A stretch of DNA of 64,000 bases, taken from positions 9,533,501 through 9,597,500 of the forward strand of contig JAKNDB010000068.1 in the NCBI GenBank assembly GCA_024305405.1, in the 5' to 3' direction. Positions within the stretch are counted from its first letter, which is position 1. Each line of letters starts with the position of its first letter. Shown in pieces: positions 27,159-40,187 of this stretch. Under the pieces are notes generated by a model. That model had not been told where the DNA came from and made no database searches. It saw only the letters and a list, made by a program, of their open reading frames with translations. The translations under genes and the position numbers were made by a program. Source of the stretch: Dirofilaria immitis (lineage: Eukaryota; Nematoda; Chromadorea; Rhabditida; Onchocercidae).

Positions 27159-30100
27159 CTGAAATTTTGATACCACCAAAATTTCAATATTTAATACTAG
27201 TTCAATAGTAAATTGATTATTCTCAGAAAATTACTTAATTCGAATAAAACGGTATTATGATAAAATGTTTGTTTATGTTCAATGTGCTGAAAATTTCGTA
27301 TTACGAGTTATTTACAAACAGAATGCAACTATGACAGGAAACAAATCGACAATTACCTTCATTCAAAATGCCTAAAAGATTAAAATTTAGTTAAAAATGA
27401 TCGGTTAAAGATCGTTAACAAGCTAAAAAGTTGATTTTACTTCCAAGTACATCTATCTAAGAAAGATGATATACATTATTATTACTATCATTACATTTAC
27501 AAATTAATGGCAATGCGGTCGATTTTGCATTCCTTATAAAATAATAAAAAGATCGTTGAATTAATTCAAAAAATATGGAATAATTTAGTTAAAACAAAAC
27601 CTTTAGGAGGTTGGGCAAAAGTGTAGACATATTCGTTGCAGATAAATTGTGCAACTTTACGCCGCAAACCGTTGATAATTTACCACAAATTTTTAAAAGA
27701 CTTATAGTGTCATCTGAAATATTACTCAAATCTTAAAAAGTTATGGGAGCGCATTCATTTTCTATCATAGCGAAAGCAATTTGGCAATAAAAATAAAATT
27801 CAAGGATTAACAAAAATGTTAAAATTTAAATGAAAAATTTTCAAGATTACGATGTAATATTTTATAGTTCTGTTTACGAAATCACAACATCTTTGAGGAA
27901 TAACTGCTATAGATGTTGCTTCAACTAATGATCGACATAATTACTATAAAAAATTTATTGCTTCTCAAGCAAACAATCTCCTAGTTATGTACAATTCCAC
28001 AAAATTCAGTTATGGTTGATAGATTTTAAAATATTATACTTTTTCAACTTTCCGATCAACAACGCATTTGTAATCTAAGCGTTTAATAATTGTGGAATTA
28101 ATGGAGATTTGATAAGAAAAGAGTATGATTTGATGAAAATAAAAACTATAATTGCTCTAAATTACATCACACAGTATTAATCAACACTGGTAGAACAACG
28201 TCTTTAGTTTTCTTGAAAAAAGCAAATTATTAAATTTTAACAAAGGCCAAACAGAAATTGCAAAAGCGGGTTCTTTTAAACTTATTATAGTCATCGAATA
28301 TATTATAAATATGATTTCATATCGAGAAATTTTTTTTCTTTTGTAGAAATAATTATTCGTTGGATTCTACAGATTATGTTTTTCAAAATCTTAAATTTCG
28401 ACAATGAAAAAATCTGAAAGACAAAAAAACGAAATCTCTGAAAAACAGAATTCAAATCAAAGAGTTCTCTCTTTGAGGTCCTTAATGGTTATTAATTTGA
28501 TTTTTGGAGAAAATCTTGAAGAAATTAAAATTGGATAAAATTAAAACGAAGGATTTCATTTCTTTATTTGATCAATAGCATCGATATATTTATATTTAAT
28601 TAATAATTTTATTAAAATTAATAATTTTATTTTTTTGCATTATATAATAATGCAATGATAGTATATAAGTAGAGAATAAAAAAATCAATGAGATGGACGA
28701 GCGACTAAATTGAAAAAAACTTCATTTTGCCTCAAATTTTTATAAGAGCAAACCTCTAAAAACCTTAAAATAAAGTATGGATCAGAAAGAAGAGATGAAT
28801 TAATCAGAAGAATTGATGTGAGAAGGAATATTGAGGAATTGATGATGCCGAATGAATGAAATATTGAGGAAAAGCAAATGCGACCATTGCAGTCCATGGC
28901 ATATTTCATAAAAAATCACTTTCTCTCGAATGACTTTTATTCTTGCCAACCATTCTCCTCCCACCAATGCTACGAAAGGAACAACAATAATCAATGAGAA
29001 CGAAATTAAAATATCTTTTACATCTTTCAAAACCATCAGGTGGAATCTTGATATCAATAATTACAAAAATTATCCATTGCCTACATCCTAAACAAAACTG
29101 AAATAATTAAGTTCAGCGTTTTCGACGATAAATATCACTGCGCCATAAGCAATATTGAGATATAATTTCAGAGAGAACCAAGTTAAAGTAAATATCCATT
29201 TCTTGTCCATGAAAATGTTTACAACAGAACTAATATCGTCTTAAGCTGAAATGAAATATAATGCAAAGCTGATTCTAGTCAATGCAAACTATATCGGAAG
29301 TAGAATAAACTGCTACTAATTAAAATTATCGATTTAAGCCAATCCGTTCCGTTTTTCGTTTAAATTATTTGAAATCTCGAAGATATTTTAGTATATTTTA
29401 GATTTGAAATAAAACTTATACTAATCATATGTAGAAAGGATCGGAATCTAGGCATGGCTCTGCAGGCCATAACAATAGGACAGAATGAGAAAGGCCAATT
29501 ACTGCATAATAAAACAGTTTCATCCCTCCTTTGCAACTCAGAGACCTCTTTAATTCAAACTATCATAATGAACAGATTTCAAGAAGGATTAAATGCAAAC
29601 AGTAGAGAAATTTTTCAAAATTCGAGACTGAATTCGATATCATTTTCAAGTAGGTCGCTATCATTCACAAAGCTGCTGTTTGTGCGAATGGCAAATAGGC
29701 ACTTAATACTAAATGATTGATATTTTTAGGCTCTTGAAATTAGTCAAGACTGCAAACTTAGCAAGTTAGTATGCTGCTTTCTCGCAGTAAATTATTCCAT
29801 GAAACCTTAGAATGTAGAGACTGAATCAGTGATTTTTATGATACGTAGGATTCTTTTAGTCAGTACGCCATCATGTTAAACAGATTTGAATAATGAAGTC
29901 TATTTCCATACTTTTATATTCATTAATTAGCATAATGGTGCGATAAAACTGCGGCCAAAAGTATAGCAAAGAAGAGCAGCTTGGCCAAAAATGTCGATTA
30001 TTACAATGTCATTTACTAAAGCGAACTATTAGCTTCTCTAAGACGAAATCAAATCCAATCAAACGGTATAGTAATTCTTAGCACTAGTCTTGATCTATCG

Positions 30101-30711
30101 ATCTGATATGATTTGTCAGCTGTTTTCTATTCATTCATTTTTGCATTCGTCCAATTATATATATATAATATAAATAGGAGATAGATGTCATATGGTGTCA
30201 ACATTCAGAGACAAAGGACATGAAAGAAGAAGTGAATTGGAATGAATAAATACTTCGGAGAGCGAGGATGGAGAAGGGAGAAGGGTAGAACAACCCTCCA
30301 GTAGAGGACACATAATGTGGCATTCTCAATTCTATTTATTTTGTTTATCAATCGATGTTTGTTGCTTTTAGCAAGATCTATGCAACATTGTCTTCCTACA
30401 AATGTTCTCCGACGTCTGATATGGCTTCTTTGCACATTTTGTACGTATATGGAGGAGATGGAGGTGGAGGAGATATAGCTTCCAATAAATCTATTGATTT
30501 TTTACTTTTTTAATTTGAATATAGAAATTTATTATTTATGTTTATTTATAAGAAATGTAAAATTCTCCTCGGTATTTCCAATATCGGTAAAAAAATCGAA
30601 TGTCGAAAAATGTAGGATGAAAGATTGAAGATCAAAAATGTAACGAGCATATCGTTTAATTTTGTCAATCGAGCATATCATTTAGGTTTGTCTTTAGATC
30701 AGAGGGATTGG
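27159..30711. other. Mostly non-coding, no confident gene
   Basis: 3.5 kb of AT-rich sequence. It holds short tandem repeats near 28600 and (TA)n near 30158. Open frames at 29454-29720 (+) and 30205-30435 (-) show no features I recognise. One weak - strand candidate at 28685-29057 is listed separately. Confidence 0.4.
28685..29057 (-). other. Possible LETM1-like membrane protein fragment
   Basis: The - strand reads VLKDVKDILISFSLIIVVPF, resembling the membrane segment of LETM1/LETMD1 mitochondrial inner-membrane proteins. After a frame change near 28905 it reads a segment ending FAFPQYFIHSASSIPQYSFS, somewhat like the FP-rich stretch that follows in LETMD1. I could not find the rest of the domain on either side. 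It may be one exon of a gene with missed parts, a decayed copy, or chance. Confidence 0.25.
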
Positions 30712-33052
30712 ATGGCAGGTCTAGATACTGTACATCAACGACTAGTAGACGAATGGCGACAAGAATCAAAACGAGACCTTTCGCAGTTGGAAATAGTGCT
30801 GAAAAGTGCTGAAGTATAATATTTTGCACATTTATCTCGATGCTATCCAAGTATCGTCGTAAAAATAGTTTCTTAAAATATGAGGAGTTTTGCAGAATTT
30901 ACTATAAACATTTGTCCAAATGACAATAATAATATGCATACAGATGGAAGTTGAATGCAGGAAACTAGTGGCAGAGTGGAATAAAGAACCGAAAAACCTG
31001 AGAGCAATTGGAAACAGGCTGGAACGAATAAAGGTATGTGTATATATTAATATACTTCCAGAAATACTTATTCAGAAATTGAATAAGCGGTCTGCATATA
31101 ATCGCGGAAGTATGTGACCATACCCCGTAAGGAAAAAACGGTAAAGCGGTATTGTTCGTAACTCTGTCGAAATTCATACGTTGACCATCCATTTATCCTG
31201 TCTCTATCGATAGTAAGACTAGACAAATCTCTATTCATAGATCTATTTGCCTTCAATTCGAAAAGTTTGAGTGTTTTTAAAGCATCGGTAATTGTTTTTC
31301 AGGCATTAATGAACAACAGAAATGCTTTGCGTGGTCTTAGTGATCAAGCGTTACTTATGATTCATCGTAAGACTTATTTTAGACATTAAAATTGGTGGAA
31401 TACAAATTTGTTAATTTACTTCTTGAATTTGAGCCATAAATTTGTTTTATCACCTTTAATGTAATCTTTCACACTTCTTCAAGCAGAATTACAGGCGATG
31501 TATTCGAGATAGATGCTTTATGTGCGATACTCAGATCTGATCTTGACTCATTCCGTGAAGCCATTACTGTTCTCATCAGTTTCTACAATTGTTATGGGTA
31601 AACATGAAGATCTGTTAAAACAATTCACTTTATCAGCCTTAATATTGATTTATTATTTAAATTTCAGTTCAAGCGAGGAATGGCCAAATAAGTGGTTGAT
31701 GATTGGCTTAGACCTTATGTTTCTTTTAGCTACCAACCAACATAATCAATTTCACATGGTATTTTAATATCTTGACTATGCTGCTGGTTTAGAAATAATA
31801 AAGTACCTTTAAAGTCAATCGATAACATAAGAACTTTATGAAAAGTTTTTTTTGGAACTTGAACCGATGCAGAGAATGGTTTATTTCTGTTGAATGAAAT
31901 ATTACAGTTATTGGAACAGATCGACCAAGATACTCAGCAAAAGAATCCATATATTAAGATACCTGTGAAACTGGAGCAGTCGCTTATTGAAGGTGCTTAT
32001 GATAAGGTATTCATCTTCGTGATGTCTGTGAGTAATTCCGAATAGACAAGTTTAGCATAATAATCAGAGTCCTGATCGGTTTATTAAATGCAATTCCTCA
32101 ATCTGTCATCTCTAACCTATTTTTTCAATATTGCAATTAATTTCTAAAAATTCGCTATAAATTATTACAGATAATGCTGACAGAGAAGAATATTCCCAGC
32201 CCTTACTACGCATTATTCATACGTATATCAATGGATACTGTACGGTAAGTTTTCTTCTTATTCAGAAGGATTCAGAAGTTTGATCAAACAGAACAAATTA
32301 CAGAGACGAAATAGCTTTATGCTTGGAGCGCGCATTCTTAAAAATATCGCAACAAGATGCTGCACGATTACTCCTGTTTAATGATGTCAATGAAATGACG
32401 TCTTTTGCGGAAAAGGTTATTTTTGTTTCGGCAGCGGTTCCAGAACTTCATTATTAGAAAATTAAAATTATAAAACATATAAATTACTTATATTCAGTTG
32501 GTGGTTTACACCTACGAATACTAACTTGAAGTGATTTTTTAAGATTGTAGAAAATATCCCATTATATTCCAAGTAGTCAAGCAAAGAATTAAAAAGATAG
32601 AGAACCTCTTGACTTGTGAATTAAACATACTTCAAGTTACTGAAATTGTTAAAAAGTTCAGTTTTTTTATAGAAAAGGGAAAATGTTCACCATTATTTGG
32701 CAAATAGAAGATGCTAGCAAATTATTCAAATCGTATTTAATTATTATTCATTAAAAAAATATTGAGTTATTTTTCCTTAACATATTTAATTATCTTTTCC
32801 CTCTAGTAAGTTGGAACACTCGTCATCTTTCTATTATAGCGCGACTGGAAAAGCAATATGTGTAGTTGTGGTGTCATGTATGTATTTGATCACGCACATC
32901 AGACTGTAAGTTATGTCTAGTTTTTGCACGTCTTAGAAAACTTGACCCAGTTTACAAGGCACGTGATTTCAGTGTTCAGAACCACAAATCGATACTAAAA
33001 GGATCATTAAACAAGCCATTTTTACGCGAAGCAACTTGAAATGATCGTATGA
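30712..33052 (+). CDS. rpn-12: 26S proteasome regulatory subunit RPN12/PSMD8
   Basis: RPN12 is a lid subunit of the 19S regulatory particle. Ten exons join with consistent phases: 30712-30813, 30944-31033, 31303-31366, 31495-31597, 31668-31758, 31908-32006, 32171-32244, 32304-32415, 32840-32905 and 32973-33052. Matches to human PSMD8 include RDVFEIDALCAILRSDLDSF (human [20 protein letters not shown]), NPYIKIPVKLEQSLIEGAYD and the last residues AKQLEMIV. One T is missing from the run at about 33021, needed to reach the AKQLEMIV ending and the TGA. The first exon is not obvious in the human protein and resembles the second (see findings). A TTTAG acceptor lies just upstream of the ATG. Confidence 0.9.
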
Positions 33053-33915
33053 CGTAATTATTTACCCTACTTTTTATCCGAGTAATTCCGTACTTAATTA
33101 ATTTTGCATCAACTGTTCTCACAATCTCTTATCCTGTCATTTTAATAAATTGTTAACAGTTCCTGAAAATTTCGAATAGTTTGGTCCTTCCAATAAAGTC
33201 AAGGTCTCAATACTTAAGGGTAATGATGTACAGTGATGTAGCGTTCAGTAGTCGTTAGAACCTATAAAAAGTTTCTGAAATAACTAAACAGAATTTTGGG
33301 AAAGTTAATATATTATTAGTACAAATAATTAAGATTGCATATTGGAAAATACCATTACAGTCATAAAGATTTGCATGGACTAGAAAACTTCATACAAAAT
33401 GTGAAAACAACATAAATTACATAAGCATTAAGATTAACAAGCATCAAATCTTGATTGAAAAATATATCATATCTACGCTAATCTAAATTTGCGTCCAAAA
33501 AAAAAACTCTTTCCTGTAAATATTGAGAGACAGAGATTATTTCTATAAATTTCAAGCAGTGCATCAAATATTAGACATAGCAGAAATACAGCATAGGATA
33601 GAGATGTTTACAACTTGCAAAGTCATAGAATAGAAAGTCATAGCTTATACACAAATTTGTAATGAAAAATAAACAAAAGAGTAGAACATAATTAGATTTT
33701 GCGCAAATCTGCTCTAAAAAATTTCCGTATCAGTCTTATACTAAAAGTGCGGTTAACATAAATCACAGAATATGAAATGAAAGTGGCAGTAGTTTATTAA
33801 ATTCGATTAGCAAATGTCAAGTTCAAAATCTCAACGTTGGTTTTTTTAGAGGCGATTCACGTAATGCTTGAATTTCTCTAAATTTCTCTTTCTGAACTGT
33901 ATCACTCATTACCTC
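33053..33915. other. Intergenic, no gene seen
   Basis: AT-rich sequence between the end of RPN12 and the last recognised exon of the - strand gene at 33.9 kb. That gene's 3' end must lie here, because its exon ends with a splice donor, but I could not place it. Confidence 0.4.
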
Positions 33916-35286
33916 ATAAGGGAAGTAGGAGCTGGTGTTCCGGAAAGGGAATTAGCACTATTTTTATCAGTTTGCTTACTGCCACCGGTACAAATTTTTA
34001 TGCTTCCACTACAAACGCTATCATTTTCCGCTGCAGCAAATTCCGCAACAACCACCTTATACAGTTTCTGCACGGTAGGTTTGCCAAAAAGGTTACTAAA
34101 GCTGCTACCGGATCCAGAAACTGAAGAAATCTTTCTTACTTCTGTAAAATCAATATTTGAAAATGAAGATGAAAGAAATGTTAATGGGAATAAATTAGAG
34201 CTAACCTTGAACTAAACTCAAATCATATTCATCAACCATCAACGATAAAATATTTAATAGGGGCCGAGTTATATGCGAAAAAATCTGAAATTTAATATAT
34301 GATCGAAAAAACGGATCTTGCAGGAATTGTTCGAAGCCATGTACTTAATCGACTTTAGAGATATTTCTTTGCTTTTACAAAAACTCTATACCTTGGTTTT
34401 CTGAAGAAAAATGTTTGTTAAAGAAGATTTCTGATCTTTTTAAATTTGGGATCAGTATTATAGAAAAATCGTGAAATATTAAGAGATATTATTAAGAAAT
34501 ATGATATGCGCCTCACAAAACAGAAGAAATTACGTAATTCGTAGAGTCCAAATGTTGTCCAAAAAATGCCATTTCAGAGTTCGCTTCCCGACAACAAGTT
34601 CAAGATCAAATTTCAGCACATCATGATCTTTATTTTCATTTAATACCTTCGTTGTCGACGATATGAACATATTGCGAACTTTCTCTAACAATACTTTATC
34701 TGGACCACCAAGTCTGGCATTTAGCGATGAAAATTTCTTGATGAAACCAGCAACTTCATAATATATGCACTCGTAATCAGTTACCATTGTGTGCAACTGT
34801 CCAGCCTTAAATAGTGCCTGACTTGAAGCAAACAATAGGAAAATATTATTCACTTGAAAATAATTTTTGTCTCGGGAACCGATTAAAACTCAATATTACA
34901 AATCACTTGCTAAAAGTTACATCAAATTCTTCTTAAATCTAATTTCGTAAGCAATGAGTTATCTTTCTCTGTTGATCTATGAAATATTATCTCTGCATAT
35001 CATTTCGTGATATTGAACTACTAAAGATATAATTTAAATACAAAAATGATTTTATTAAATCCGTCCTTCCTTTTGTACTTAAAATTTAATGGATAAAAGA
35101 TCATATGTTACGTTGCCAATAAGATCGAAATCAAAAATACCATAATATGAAATTTAGCGGCACAATGTCTGTTAGCCAATTTAAAGCCCAGAGGATCCCA
35201 ACAAGTTTTAAGCAATTCGGCGTTCACATCTGCTTCCATCAAAATTTCTTGGTTTTTAATTGCAGAAATATGCTGCTCATATCTTG
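33916..35286 (-). CDS. Unrecognised multi-exon gene (partial model)
   Basis: Three likely coding blocks on the - strand. About 35286-35140 reads YEQHISAIKNQEILMEADVN and then WDPLGFKLANRH, ending in ATG|GTATTT. 34821-34530 reads QALFKAGQLHTMVTDYECIY, continues with KKFSSLNARLGGPDKVLLEK and ends LRIT at a stop or a GTAATT donor. About 34153-33916 is Ser-rich, with LYKVVVAEFAAAENDSVC, and ends in a GTAATG donor. Codon content and flanking AG/GT signals look real. The overlapping + strand frame at 33.9-34.2 kb is judged to be a shadow. I recognise no domain. The phase between the first two blocks does not fit without a one-base correction. Neither start nor stop is certain. Confidence 0.5.
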
Positions 35287-35739
35287 CAATAAGAATGAAA
35301 CCCGACAAAGTTAATCTTGAGAATTGGAGATGATTCTGTTACCATTTCCTGCACTTCCTTAATTCCCTAAAGTGACATATTCAATCTCGTTCAATCAACC
35401 GTATTTATTCCCAGAACATAATAAGCTCACATAAATGCAACGACAAATCACAGCTTGCAATATTCAATTTTAAAAATTTTCAAATCGAAAAGACTTTTAT
35501 AAAATAACGATAAGTGTCGTAAACAGCAAATGTTTTTCGCTGCTAGTTTATGTTATTCGAAAGCAATAATTTATTGAAAAGAAGAGAAAAACATAAACAA
35601 GATGGGATACCATAAAAATTCCGTTAAATTTTGTAACGCTCACTGCAATACTTTTTCCTTTTGTACAAATGCAACAAACATGGACAGTTTTGATGATGAA
35701 CATTATATCAATAACAAGCGATAATATTCGACTTGTGTC

Positions 35740-35784
<45 letters not shown>

Positions 35785-37451
35785 TTTAGTCGTTACTTGG
35801 AACTTTTCAAACGCCGAAATTCACCATTGCTAAACAAGCGGTAAAGAAAAATATGCAGAAGAACTAACAAGATGGTACAAATATAAAGATTTCTTTCATC
35901 TCGAAATTATTTTCGAAAGTAAACACTATTTTACGACAACTCCACTTTATTTTCCTTTTTTAAATATAATGCTATTAACTTAAGTATAGTCATGGAAAGA
36001 ATTTTAAACAAACTTCACAATTAAGGCTAAAAGAAAGTTACATATTTTATCATAATTCTAGTATATCTTTACAACTACTTTACCAAGATAAAAATTACAC
36101 TAGATCACAAACTATAATAAAATGAAAGAAAGTATGAAGGATAAACTGTTAAACACCATTATCAAAAAACCTTGATAGAAAAGAACATTTTAAAAAACCA
36201 GAATATGGACCATTTCAAAAATAAAAAGTAAAAATAACTGAATCGAGTAAACGTTTTGGATTCAACGGATAAAATATTTCAAACTATTAGTCATTCATCT
36301 TAACACATGCGATTCCAGTTAATACATTGTACGAAGTATTTCCAAGATACTAAGATTTTTCTTGGCTCACAACAATAAAAGACACTTATTAGTGCAAATT
36401 CCATCAAAAAGACTGAAACTTGCGAATCAAAAGTTTTTGATTTTTATTTACTTAAATCCTCCCATCACTATTTTTATTTTTTATTCTACAATTTTCTATG
36501 ATGGATAACGAAAAACCTAAGTATCCTACTAAGTTTAGTATTTGGAAGAAAATTTTTAAAAAGATTTGTTGATAGAATGATGAAAACTTTTGAATATGCT
36601 TATATACAATACAATACTTGAACAATAATGCAGAAATAAATTCACCAACAACACCAAAGTTAACAAAACATAAAATAATATACAAAACTGTTTAATTCGT
36701 ATCCTCAATCAAAAATATTTCCCTGATAAGCTTTCTTTTAAGTTCATTGTTGATGGTAGTAAAGCTTTCATGCAATCAAAACATCCAATAGTCTTAAATG
36801 TTTCCGTCAAAGTTTCAAACTCTTTAAAACTTTACTCAGCGGAAAAGTAAATATAATATCTAGAGATTACAATTCAAAACATTACCTCCACGTAAATCTG
36901 ACAGTTTTCAGAAAAGAACTGTCAGCTATCAACTATGCACTGGTCGCATTGCTGCTCTTTTCAAGCAGATAGATATTATTAAAAATTATGAACACGGCTA
37001 TGACATCACGGATATTATTTAACAAATTAGTTCAGATATAAATAAATTTCTTTGTGATAACATCCTGTCTTCTGAAAAGCTTCATTTAAATTAAAAAACG
37101 GATAGAACAATAATACAATGTCGTTAAAGTATGAAAATTAAAACATAACGATATGAAGTGAGATTGTAAGAGATAAACCAAACAATAACGCAACCCCTTT
37201 TAAACTCAAATTGAAAAACACAACTTCTCAAGTTTAAACATTATTATCGAATTAATAAATTTAACTCTTTATGAAAGTTTATTCTATATCATGTTAACAC
37301 CAGCAAAAATAATCCGCTGTTCACAAAGCGCGCTTTATAGATTTCTGAAACTAAAGTCTAAAAAATACTATAGACTTCACAGCGTGTAAATGATATAAAT
37401 AAAAGTTATTTGCTAAGGAAAATATCAATTTGCTGACATTACTTCGCATTT
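35287..37451. other. Intergenic, no gene seen
   Basis: 2.2 kb of very AT-rich sequence between the unrecognised gene and the lipid transfer gene. The only clear structure is a (TA)n tract at 35740-35782. Confidence 0.5.
35740..35782. repeat. (TA)n microsatellite
   Basis: About 21 TA units interrupted once by a G. Confidence 0.9.
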
Positions 37452-40187
37452 CTATGGCATCATGCCACGTACAGGTCCCTTTATTCTAGCCTGAAAATAA
37501 TGAAGACTCTTCGGAAAAAATCTATAAGTTCATACATCACTCACATTTCGCTAGTATAATCTTAATATCTCTTTACTGATTATTATATATCATCATAAAA
37601 GAATAAAAATTCATTAAGGAAACGCTATTTGAGGTGTTTATGCACTGCCAGTGTATAATAGAGATCGTGTTGTGGAGGGACATGATTAAAACTTAAAAAC
37701 AAAAGTAGAAAACTACGACTAGTGTTAGTAAAGGACTGAATTAATTTTAAATAAACAAATCGTTATTCTCAAAGAAAAAGAGAACAGAAAAAAAAGCATT
37801 TAATGCATGTAATTATAAAATCCCGTTTTTTTAAATTACCTCTTCTAATTCCTTTTGTGCTTTATCTTCAACTTCGCGAATATCGGCCATTGTTAAACCG
37901 TACCAATTATCCAACCAACAAAACACTTCACGGTGAAACTTTGTAAAGAGACGTGGATATTGCTTGAAATATGTTTAAAGTTTCAGAACCAAAAATTCAA
38001 CATTAGCTCAGAATGACACTTTCTATTATATCTTTATGATACAAATGAGAATTCTATTTACTATTGAGTCTTATGTTAAAATTCAAAATATTTCAAAACG
38101 ATTAAAAAAACGTGAAACTTACACGATGTGCGTAATTTTCGACTATTTTCGTCAAACCAAACCATTTAAAGTGCACTTTCACCAGTTTATAAGCACACAT
38201 CACTGGCTCCATTGTTTCTTTCCAGTTTCCTACCAGAGGTCCACGACCTGTTTTTACGCTTTTGAATTTAGATGGTGTTGTTTCCAGTCTAATATCCTGA
38301 AAGTCTTTTGAATACACGCTAGTTTTGGGAAATTGCATAATCAATGGGCACAAAATTAATATTTAGCAAGCCTAGTATCTAACTAGCCCAGAAAACACCA
38401 CTGATATGCTTTAAAAAGTCAAGAAAAATCAATTTTCAGTTCTTTTAAAATAATCAGTAATGTAGATGGCAAAAGTCGAAGATACAAACAGATATTCAAC
38501 AAAGAAGATACACAAATTCACGTTTATATATATATCAAGATGAAGAATGAAAAATATTTTAAAGTCATCACTATGGCAGAAATTAAGTAATACGCATAAA
38601 TTAAAACCATACTTACATTAGCAGTCAAATATGAAGTGTCATTAGCAATATCAAGATTAATCACTTCACGTTTAGCAAGATCTTCCGGACCTAAATTATG
38701 AGCATTCTGCGTAGTTCCTCGATCTGGTAAATGGATTGTTTCGATATGAATGAAAAAATCATCTCTCATATAATCAGGGTTCTGCAATATCATTATACTT
38801 CATGATTTCTGAAAACGCAAATCATTAAATCAACCAGCGATGCTGATTTTGATTTGTAAACGAATAAACGAATCACGTTCCAGTTAGAAACTTTGAGCTT
38901 ATAAGTTCGAATAAGCACAAAATTTGCTTACTCTTATTTTCTCAAAATGTGAGCGTAATCAAAATGCAGAAAAGTTAGCTGTGAAATGGGACTCAAATAC
39001 AAAAAAAAAAGAAAAAAACCCCATAAATCGAGTATTTGCAGTTCAATCGCTACAGAGACAAAGTTCTATTCTTTGAACGTCAGTCCACTGTAAGATAAGA
39101 AACTATTCAAGACGAGAATAACAACAGTAATTCAAATATTATCCTATAAGAAAATTATACTTGCAAAGATCATTGGAACCTATAAAGGTCTCAGCCGAAT
39201 ATAATTAACTGCCTAAAAATAGACTTAAATTGTTTTAACCGACCGTAAGAATTGTTTTACAATAAGGATAAGCATTCCATGCTTCTTCATGTATTGCTAA
39301 AGAACCTTTAGGTGCACACGTTCGCACTATTGTTGGCACTTTTCTAAAAAACAAAAAGGATTTTTATGCTTCTTCATGTATTGCTAAAGAACCTTTAGGT
39401 GTACACGTTCACACTATTGTCGGCAAAAAAAAGGATTTAAAAACAAAGAGTAAATACAATAATTTAAATAGTTATATTTTTAAATCCTCTTTATTATGAA
39501 ATAGAATGCAAAAAAATTTGAAATTTCCCTATCGAAGTTTCTAGGATTTGTACATACATTTTCCAGGCAATTTTTGTAGCAATATTGGAACTAGTGCCAA
39601 GTTTCAATTCACTCTGTAGTATTTTCCTTATTTCAAGAAGAACACACAGAAAAAAAGAAAGGACCTTGCTAAGATCTGAATGGCATTTATTTCAGCAGCA
39701 ACTTAATTTTACCTGCCAAAAAAAAGAAACTTACGTTTGCAAGTGATATATTTTGTGTGTATATTGCCCACATGAATAACGTCCATCAAGTAATGGATAA
39801 TTTTTAAATGGTTCATTCTTTAAAACTTCGACGCCTTCACCTCCACCTGTTTCAGCTTTTGATGCTTCGGCAACGGACCAGAGTTGGCCAACCTGGTACT
39901 CTTCGACCGTCATCGGCAGAACTAATCGACTAGAAGAGAAAAATTTTCCTTCATAATTTTGTCGAATCTTTTAAAAATATTTTTTCTAATTAGTTGATTA
40001 AGCACAAAATTCTCCTCCAGAATTCTATGAGTTGAACTGAAATGGATTCTCTTTCATTATTCTGCATGTGGCTTTTAGACAATTTTCTGATTATAATTAA
40101 ATTTGGTGAAATTGTATTTAAAGCAATAAAAATTGAACAAGTAAAATCAAATTGAATAAGTAAAACTTACTATTCTTTCACTATCAT
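37452..40187 (-). CDS. Class I phosphatidylinositol transfer protein
   Basis: Class I PITPs shuttle phosphatidylinositol and phosphatidylcholine between membranes. Seven exons give 813 bases, 270 residues plus stop, the family's usual length (about 270), with no frame break: 40187-40171, 39929-39735, 39343-39244, 38781-38617, 38296-38123, 37962-37840 and 37490-37452. The protein starts [20 protein letters not shown], like the family's KEYR..LP.TV.EY..GQ. It contains [28 protein letters not shown], the lipid-site region [31 protein letters not shown] and [17 protein letters not shown], and ends [12 protein letters not shown], the class I tail. There is no extension of the RdgB type, so this is the single-domain form. 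The first exon has only 17 coding bases. A partial copy of exon 3 lies in intron 2. Confidence 0.95.
39279..39425. repeat. Tandem duplication of part of PITP exon 3
   Basis: A 60-bp segment at 39279-39338 (within exon 3 on the - strand) recurs at 39366-39425 with three substitutions, at a period of 87 bp. The second copy lies in intron 2 and lacks the working splice acceptor. Confidence 0.9.

Noticed and set aside
33868..34215. 115-codon + strand frame
   Set aside because: The - strand frame over the same bases ends in a good donor and fits the neighbouring - strand exons; the + frame has no splice or start context.
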